64,000 bases of DNA from an uncultured Pelagibacteraceae bacterium (GTDB lineage Bacteria; Pseudomonadota; Alphaproteobacteria; Pelagibacterales; Pelagibacteraceae), in the NCBI GenBank assembly GCA_902610115.1, contig CACLUK010000002.1:19687-83686 (forward strand), read 5' to 3'. The notes beneath the pieces are model-generated. The model was not told the DNA's origin and searched no databases. It saw only the letters and a list, made by a program, of their open reading frames with translations. The translations under genes and the position numbers were made by a program. The stretch's first letter is position 1. Every line of letters begins with the position of its first letter. Positions 57,859-64,000 of this stretch are shown here, piece by piece.

Positions 57859-60744
57859 TTAACCTTTAAGTATCTTTTCTAATATTTCTTTTTGTTGTGC
57901 AAGATGTTTGTTTGCATTTCCAGTCGCAGTTGATGAAGCAGCTTTTCTACCCACATATTTGACGTTAATAACTCTTAAATTTATCATTTCGAGAGTTCTT
58001 TCTATATAATTTCTCACAGTATTCCATGCTCCCATATTTTTAGGTTCTTCTTGACACCATATAAAATTAGCCTTTTTGTATCTTTTAAGAACATTGGCAA
58101 GAGTTTTAGCAGGAAATGGATAAAGTTGTTCTAATCGAATAAAAACAACATTGTTATTTTCAAATTTTTCACGAGCTTCTATTAAATCATAATAGATTTT
58201 GCCTGAACACATCACGACTTTTTTAATTTTTTTATCACTTTTTAATCTTAATAATTTATTCTTTTTAGAATATGCATCGTCTTCTAAAACTCTGTGAAAA
58301 GTACTTTTGATAGAAAACTCAGAAATATCCGACATACATCTTTTGTGTCTCAATAATGATTTTGGTGTCATAACGACTAAAGGTTTTCTAAACTCTCTAT
58401 GCATCTGTCTTCTTAAAACATGAAAGTAATTAGATGGTGTTGTACAATTAACTACTTGAATATTTTCACCTGCACAAAGTTGTAAAAATCTTTCAAGTCT
58501 TGCAGATGAATGTTCTGGTCCTTGGCCTTCATATCCGTGTGGTAATAACATAACTAATCCGCTTGCTCTTCCCCATTTAGACTCTCCAGAAGTTATAAAT
58601 TGATCAATTATAATTTGCGCACCGTTTGCAAAATCACCAAATTGTGCTTCCCAAAGCACTAACGTTTCTGGTTCAGATAAAGAATATCCAAACTCAAACC
58701 CCAAAACTGCAAGTTCAGATAACAAGCTATCTATTATCTCAAAATTTTTTTGATTTTTTTGAATATTGTTTAAGGGAATGTATCTTTCATGGCTATCTTG
58801 ATTTCTTAAAACTGCATGTCTTTGGCTAAAAGTTCCTCTTCCTGAGTCTTGTCCTGACAATCTTACGGAAAAACCCTCTGTTAATAAAGTTGCAAAAGCC
58901 AAACTTTCAGCCGTAGACCAGTCAACTTGATTTGTCTTGTTAAAAATTTCAAATCTTAATTGAAAAATTCTATTTAAAGTTTTATGAACGTGAAAATTGC
59001 TAGGAATCGTAGAAATTTTTTTACCAATTTTTATGAGTTGATTTTTATCAAAGCCGCTTGCACCTCTTTTATCTTTTCCTAGTCCTGGCTTAAATCTTGA
59101 CCAAACACCATCAAACCATTTCAATTCAGATTTGTAATTTTTAGAAGATTCAAATTCTTTTTCTAAATAATTTTTAAAATCTAGCTTTTCTCTTTGTAAT
59201 TTACTCTCAGATGAAAGACCTTGATCACTTAATTTTTTTCCATAGATTGACAGAGTAGTTGGGTGTGACTTTATTTTTCTATACATGATTGGTTGAGTAA
59301 ATGACGGCTCGTCTCCCTCATTATGTCCAAACCTCCTATAACAAACCATATCAATTACAACGTCTCTATTAAATTTTTGTCTGTATTCTGTTGCAATTTT
59401 TGCACAATGAACTACTGCCTCAGGATCATCACCATTAACATGAAATATTGGAGCCTGAGCTATTTTTGCAACATCGGAAGGGTAAGGTGAAGATCTTGCA
59501 AACCTCGGAGCAGTTGTAAATCCAATTTGATTATTTACTATAATGTGAATAGTTCCTCCAATATTATGCCCGGGTAGTCCCGACATTGCAAAACACTCAG
59601 CAACTATTCCTTGTCCTGCAAACGCAGCATCACCATGCATCAAGACTGGTATAACTTTTTTTCTTTCTTTATCTTTATGAAAAAATTGTTTGGCTCTTAC
59701 TTGCCCAAGCACAACAGGATTCACAGCCTCTAAATGTGAAGGATTATCTGTCAAACTAATATGAACTAAATTTCCGTCAAACTCTCTATTTGAAGATGCT
59801 CCTAAATGATATTTTACATCGCCCTCAAAATCTTTGCTTGCATGAACTGATTTGCCAAAAAATTCACTAAAAATCGCTTTGAAAGGTTTCCCCATAACGT
59901 TTGCTAATACATTTAATCTTCCTCTATGTGGCATTCCTATTTTGATTTCTTTAGCGCCAAGATTGCCACCCCTCTTAATTATTTGTTCAAGAGCGGGTAT
60001 TAAAGACTCTCCTCCGTCTAAACCGAATCTTTTTGTTCCAACAAACTTTACGTGTAAATATTTTTCAAATCCTTCTGCTTGAATTATTTTTTTTAAAATT
60101 GCTTTTTTTCCATTATCAGTAAAAGAAACATTTTTTTCTGGGCCTTCAATTCTATTTCTTATCCAAGATTTTTCATCTGGATCTCCCATATGCATAAATT
60201 CATAACCTATAGTTGAACAATAAGTCTTTTTAAGTATTTCAAGAATTTGACTAAGATCACCATATTGAAGACCGAGAACTCCATCTAGAAATATTTTTCT
60301 ATGATAATCATTTTTTGTAAAACCATAGGTTTCTGGTCTTAATTCTGGATGTTCCTCTTTAGATTGGAGAGATAATGGATCTAGATTAGCAATCAAGTGC
60401 CCTCTGATTCTATAGGCACGAATTAACATTATAGCCCTTACTGAGTCTTTTGATGCTTGTTTTACAGATCCTGTTTCAAAACTTTCGGGTTTTATTTTTT
60501 CTTTTATAGTTGATGAGACGTTTATTTTATTTATTTTTTTTTCACGAGACCAACTTGGACCTCTAAGATCATTTAAAACAAGCTTTTCGTCTTCACTTAA
60601 TCCATCAAAAAACTTTCTCCAACTCTGCGGGAGTGATTTTGGGTCTGATAGATAATCTGAGTAAAACTGATTAATAAATTCGGAATTAATTCCTGATAAA
60701 AAGGATGTTTTTTTATAAGTTATATTGTTATCTGATGAAGACAT
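57859..60744 (-). CDS. sucA: 2-oxoglutarate dehydrogenase E1
   Basis: GMPHRGRLNVLANVMGKPFKAIFSEF, GTFSQRHAVLRNQ, LMLPHGYEGQGPEHSSAR. Confidence 0.98.
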   Translation of the reverse strand: MSSSDNNITYKKTSFLSGINSEFINQFYSDYLSDPKSLPQSWRKFFDGLSEDEKLVLNDLRGPSWSREKKINKINVSSTIKEKIKPESFETGSVKQASKDSVRAIMLIRAYRIRGHLIANLDPLSLQSKEEHPELRPETYGFTKNDYHRKIFLDGVLGLQYGDLSQILEILKKTYCSTIGYEFMHMGDPDEKSWIRNRIEGPEKNVSFTDNGKKAILKKIIQAEGFEKYLHVKFVGTKRFGLDGGESLIPALEQIIKRGGNLGAKEIKIGMPHRGRLNVLANVMGKPFKAIFSEFFGKSVHASKDFEGDVKYHLGASSNREFDGNLVHISLTDNPSHLEAVNPVVLGQVRAKQFFHKDKERKKVIPVLMHGDAAFAGQGIVAECFAMSGLPGHNIGGTIHIIVNNQIGFTTAPRFARSSPYPSDVAKIAQAPIFHVNGDDPEAVVHCAKIATEYRQKFNRDVVIDMVCYRRFGHNEGDEPSFTQPIMYRKIKSHPTTLSIYGKKLSDQGLSSESKLQREKLDFKNYLEKEFESSKNYKSELKWFDGVWSRFKPGLGKDKRGASGFDKNQLIKIGKKISTIPSNFHVHKTLNRIFQLRFEIFNKTNQVDWSTAESLAFATLLTEGFSVRLSGQDSGRGTFSQRHAVLRNQDSHERYIPLNNIQKNQKNFEIIDSLLSELAVLGFEFGYSLSEPETLVLWEAQFGDFANGAQIIIDQFITSGESKWGRASGLVMLLPHGYEGQGPEHSSARLERFLQLCAGENIQVVNCTTPSNYFHVLRRQMHREFRKPLVVMTPKSLLRHKRCMSDISEFSIKSTFHRVLEDDAYSKKNKLLRLKSDKKIKKVVMCSGKIYYDLIEAREKFENNNVVFIRLEQLYPFPAKTLANVLKRYKKANFIWCQEEPKNMGAWNTVRNYIERTLEMINLRVINVKYVGRKAASSTATGNANKHLAQQKEILEKILKG

Positions 60745-60774
60745 ATTTTTTATTTTAACATAAAAAAATAAAAA

Positions 60775-61650
60775 TCAACTATTAAGTTTATTAAATAGTG
60801 TTTTACCAATATCTGCTGGAGATTTAGATATTGAAATACCTGCGGATTTCATTATTTCAATTTTATCTTCTGCTCCCCCTTTGCCTCCTGAAATAATAGC
60901 GCCTGCATGACCCATTCTTCTTCCAGCCGGAGCTGTTAATCCAGCAATAAAACCAACCATTGGTTTTTTTATCTTTTCTTTTTTAATAAAATCAGCAGCT
61001 TCTTCCTCCGCTGAACCGCCGATTTCTCCTATCATAATAATTGATTTTGTTTCTTCATCTTTTAAGAATAATTCTAGACAATCAATGAAATTAGTTCCAT
61101 TGATTGGATCACCGCCTATGCCAATACAAGTTGATTGACCCATTCCATTTGATGAGGTTTGTGCCACAGCCTCATAAGTTAGTGTTCCAGATCTGGAAAC
61201 TATTCCAACTGATCCTTTTTTATGAATACTTCCAGGCATGATACCTATTTTACATTCTTCTGGAGTAATTATACCTGGACAATTGGGTCCAATTAATCTT
61301 GAGGAACTATCTTTTAAAACTTTTTTTACTTTAATCATATCAATTACTGGTATCCCTTCGGTTATACATACGATCAGTTCAATATTTGCCTCAATAGCTT
61401 CAATAATTGCAGAGCCAGCAAATTGGGGAGGAACATAAATCATTGTAGCATTCGCTAAAGTTTTTTCTTTTGCCTCTTGAACTGTATTAAATACAGGAAG
61501 ATTTAAATGTTTTTGCCCACCTTTTTTGGGAGTAACACCTCCTACAAGTTTTGTTCCATATTTTAAAGCTTGCTCTGAATGAAACGTTCCGTGGGTTCCA
61601 GTAAATCCTTGGCAGATAACCTTCGTATCTTTGTTAACTAAAATAGACAT
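60775..61650 (-). CDS. sucD: Succinyl-CoA ligase alpha subunit
   Basis: [43 protein letters not shown]. Confidence 0.98.
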   Translation of the reverse strand: MSILVNKDTKVICQGFTGTHGTFHSEQALKYGTKLVGGVTPKKGGQKHLNLPVFNTVQEAKEKTLANATMIYVPPQFAGSAIIEAIEANIELIVCITEGIPVIDMIKVKKVLKDSSSRLIGPNCPGIITPEECKIGIMPGSIHKKGSVGIVSRSGTLTYEAVAQTSSNGMGQSTCIGIGGDPINGTNFIDCLELFLKDEETKSIIMIGEIGGSAEEEAADFIKKEKIKKPMVGFIAGLTAPAGRRMGHAGAIISGGKGGAEDKIEIMKSAGISISKSPADIGKTLFNKLNS

Positions 61651-62814
61651 TTATTTGATTACCTCAACAATTTTTTTTGCAGCATCATTTAAGTCGGAAG
61701 CAGATAGAATTTTTAAATTTGATTTTTCTAATATTTCTTTTCCCTGTTTAAAATTTGTGCCAGCAAGTCTGACCACAAGTGGTACAGATAAATTTACTTG
61801 ATTAGCTGCTTCAACAACCCCTTGAGCAAGCACGTCACATCGCATTATCCCACCAAATATATTTATTAAAATAGCTTTAACATTTTTATCAGCTAAAATT
61901 AACTTAAATGCTGCTGTAACTTTTTCCTTCGAAGCGCCTCCACCAACATCTAAAAAGTTAGCCGGCTCTTCACCATACAACTTTATAATATCCATAGTTG
62001 CCATAGCTAAACCTGCTCCATTAACCATACATCCGATTGACCCATTTAATTTTATATAAGCTAAATCATATTTGCTGGCTTCTATTTCAGCCGGCTCCTC
62101 CTCATTTAAATCTCTCAATTTTGAAATTTCTGGACGTCTAAAAATTGCGTTATCATCAAAGTTCATTTTTGCGTCAAGACATAGTATTTTTTTTTTGTCA
62201 TTTATTATTAGAGGATTTATTTCTATTAAACTCGCATCCTTCTCCACTAAAATGTTATAAAGAGATTTAACCAATTTATTAGCTTCAATTTCTTGATCGG
62301 TGTTTAAGTTGTATATTGATATAATCTTTTTAATTTCTTCATCATTTGGTCCCTCTTTTTTAAGATCAATTTTAGTTGTGATTATTTTTTCAGGATTCTC
62401 TCTAGCCACTTTTTCTATATCCATACCTCCTTCAGTACTACTTATAAAAGCAATTTTTGAGGATTCTCGATCAACAAGACATGATAAGTAAAATTCTTTT
62501 AAAATGTTTGAAGCTTCCTCAATATAAAGCCTTTTGACCTCCTTTCCTTCAGGACCAGTTTGATGCGTGATCAAAATTTTTCCCATCATTTTTTTTGACT
62601 CTTGTAGTAATTCAGAAATACCTTTAACAAGTTTGACGCCCCCAGCTTTACCTCTCCCCCCTGCATGGATTTGAGCCTTAAGTACAAATTGTTCACTTTT
62701 TAAATTTGAAATTTTATTTTTAATTTCGCTTAGAGAGGTAATTACGACACCGTTTGAAACCGGAGCTCCAAATTCTTTCAATATCTCTTTAGCTTGATGT
62801 TCGTGTATATTCAT
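61651..62814 (-). CDS. sucC: Succinyl-CoA ligase beta subunit
   Basis: MNIHEHQAKEILKEFGAPVSNG, NIFGGIMRCDVLAQGVVEA. Confidence 0.98.
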   Translation of the reverse strand: MNIHEHQAKEILKEFGAPVSNGVVITSLSEIKNKISNLKSEQFVLKAQIHAGGRGKAGGVKLVKGISELLQESKKMMGKILITHQTGPEGKEVKRLYIEEASNILKEFYLSCLVDRESSKIAFISSTEGGMDIEKVARENPEKIITTKIDLKKEGPNDEEIKKIISIYNLNTDQEIEANKLVKSLYNILVEKDASLIEINPLIINDKKKILCLDAKMNFDDNAIFRRPEISKLRDLNEEEPAEIEASKYDLAYIKLNGSIGCMVNGAGLAMATMDIIKLYGEEPANFLDVGGGASKEKVTAAFKLILADKNVKAILINIFGGIMRCDVLAQGVVEAANQVNLSVPLVVRLAGTNFKQGKEILEKSNLKILSASDLNDAAKKIVEVIK

Positions 62815-63536
62815 TTCTTAATCTTTTTATTAAAATAAATTCTATCTTCCCACGTAGTAAATGGAAACTTAAATCTTTTTTTTAATATAAAACCATTTTT
62901 TTTTAAATATTTTTCTATTTCTACAGGATTGTAATTCAGGAAAATATTACTGTTATGAAATTCAATTATTAAGTACTTGATTCCTTTTTTCAAAAAATTC
63001 CCAGCACCTTGGAGTACTTGTAATTCATGACCTTCTGTATCAATTTTTACTAAATCAATCTTTTTAATTTTTTCTTTATTTATGATATTTTTTAGACTCA
63101 AAGCTTTTATTGTAATTTTTTTTTTTATCATCTCATCTAAAGATCCCCCAAATAATTTGGCTTTAAGGTTTAAATATTTATTATTCTTATCTATCTCGGT
63201 TAAAGATGATGTGAGATCATGTTTATTAATGTGTAACTTCATTTTTTTTTCTTTGTTTGAAATTGCATGATTATAGATATTTATACTTCTATCATTTTTG
63301 TATTTGTTTTGAATGAAATCAAAAATATTTTTTTGCGGTTCAATTAATATTAGTTTTTCAGTTACTAAGATATTCTTTAATATCAAATCTGTATAGGTGC
63401 CTTTGTGAGAGCCAATATCTAAAAAAATATTTATCTCTTTTAAATGGGTCTTTAAAAAGTTGATAATCCTTTTCTGATGAAAATATTTATCGATCAAGTC
63501 AAAAAATATTATTGCTAAATTTTTAAGAGCAATCAT
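62811..63536 (-). CDS. FkbM-family methyltransferase
   Basis: FLDIGSHKGTYTDLIL, KIDTEGHELQVLQGAGNFL. Confidence 0.88.
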   Translation of the reverse strand: MIALKNLAIIFFDLIDKYFHQKRIINFLKTHLKEINIFLDIGSHKGTYTDLILKNILVTEKLILIEPQKNIFDFIQNKYKNDRSINIYNHAISNKEKKMKLHINKHDLTSSLTEIDKNNKYLNLKAKLFGGSLDEMIKKKITIKALSLKNIINKEKIKKIDLVKIDTEGHELQVLQGAGNFLKKGIKYLIIEFHNSNIFLNYNPVEIEKYLKKNGFILKKRFKFPFTTWEDRIYFNKKIKK

Positions 63537-64000
63537 TTGAAATCTTCACAATTCTTATTTATCTTCAATCTAATTAACATATTGCTTATTCTCTCTTTTT
63601 TGCTGAAATAACATTCTGGACTTAACACGAGTTCAGTAATTGTATTATTATCTGATCTGGTTTCAAAAATAAAATTGATTTTATATTTTTTTACCTTTGA
63701 AACAAAAAAATCTTTGTAAAGTTCGAAATACTTATTTTTATTCAATGGAAAACTTACTGAGGGGTGATGCCATTGATTAGGTGAATTATCGTAAACGCCA
63801 AGTATTGGCGCAATAATTTGATACTCTGTTATTATCATTTTTGAAGAACCTTCATCTTTCAAAATTCTTAAAATTTCTCTTATATCATTTATTTCTTTAT
63901 ATGGATTTTCAGGATTAAGATATGTAATCCATTTAAGTCCTTTCAACTTGTTGTCTAACACTTCTGCGTCAACTGCTTTAGATATATCTACTTTCTCCAG
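63533..64000 (-). CDS. Hypothetical protein, 3' part only (reading frame open to the window edge)
   Basis: ORF track starts at a GTG at 63961, but the frame continues LEKVDISKAVDAE with no stop to 64000. Confidence 0.6.
   Translation of the reverse strand: MEKVDISKAVDAEVLDNKLKGLKWITYLNPENPYKEINDIREILRILKDEGSSKMIITEYQIIAPILGVYDNSPNQWHHPSVSFPLNKNKYFELYKDFFVSKVKKYKINFIFETRSDNNTITELVLSPECYFSKKERISNMLIRLKINKNCEDFK

Noticed and set aside
57503-57862. 119-aa plus-strand ORF
   Set aside because: Antisense to sucB lipoyl/linker region

Overview
AT-rich, very gene-dense 64 kb window. Gene content and order (Suv3-like helicase/TerB/FdxA/CarD, metX-metW behind a SAM-II riboswitch, rplU-rpmA-obgE-proB-proA-nadD-rsfS, atpHAGDC-priA, sucCDAB-lpd, TAXI-type TRAP transporter) point to a SAR11/Pelagibacterales-like alphaproteobacterium. 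Taxonomy is inferred from gene content and style, not searched. Most of the window is core metabolism. Surface-glycan genes sit at both edges. I found two tRNAs (Arg-ACG, Leu-CAA) and no CRISPR array, prophage or transposon. Main points for a second look: (1) two genes broken by one-base homopolymer shifts, proA at A7 and an O-antigen-ligase-like gene at T8, with the normal C-terminus readable in the next frame; (2) small ORFs missing from the ORF track: a 23-aa pure K/R-rich peptide next to a CarD with a lysine-rich tail, a 49-aa Cys/His microprotein, a 36-aa lipoprotein between argH and lysA, a 13-aa uORF before aceE, and a decayed-looking membrane micro-ORF with a strong Shine-Dalgarno; (3) a pyruvate dehydrogenase E1 carrying an N-terminal lipoyl domain; (4) RNA structures: SAM-II aptamer followed at once by an intrinsic terminator, a terminator between the TRAP binding protein and permease genes, and a perfect hairpin overlapping the start codon of acetoacetyl-CoA synthetase; (5) a Cys-rich exported protein of unknown function convergent with an ASPIC/UnbV protein. 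No single clearly new multi-gene system is proven by the sequence alone.
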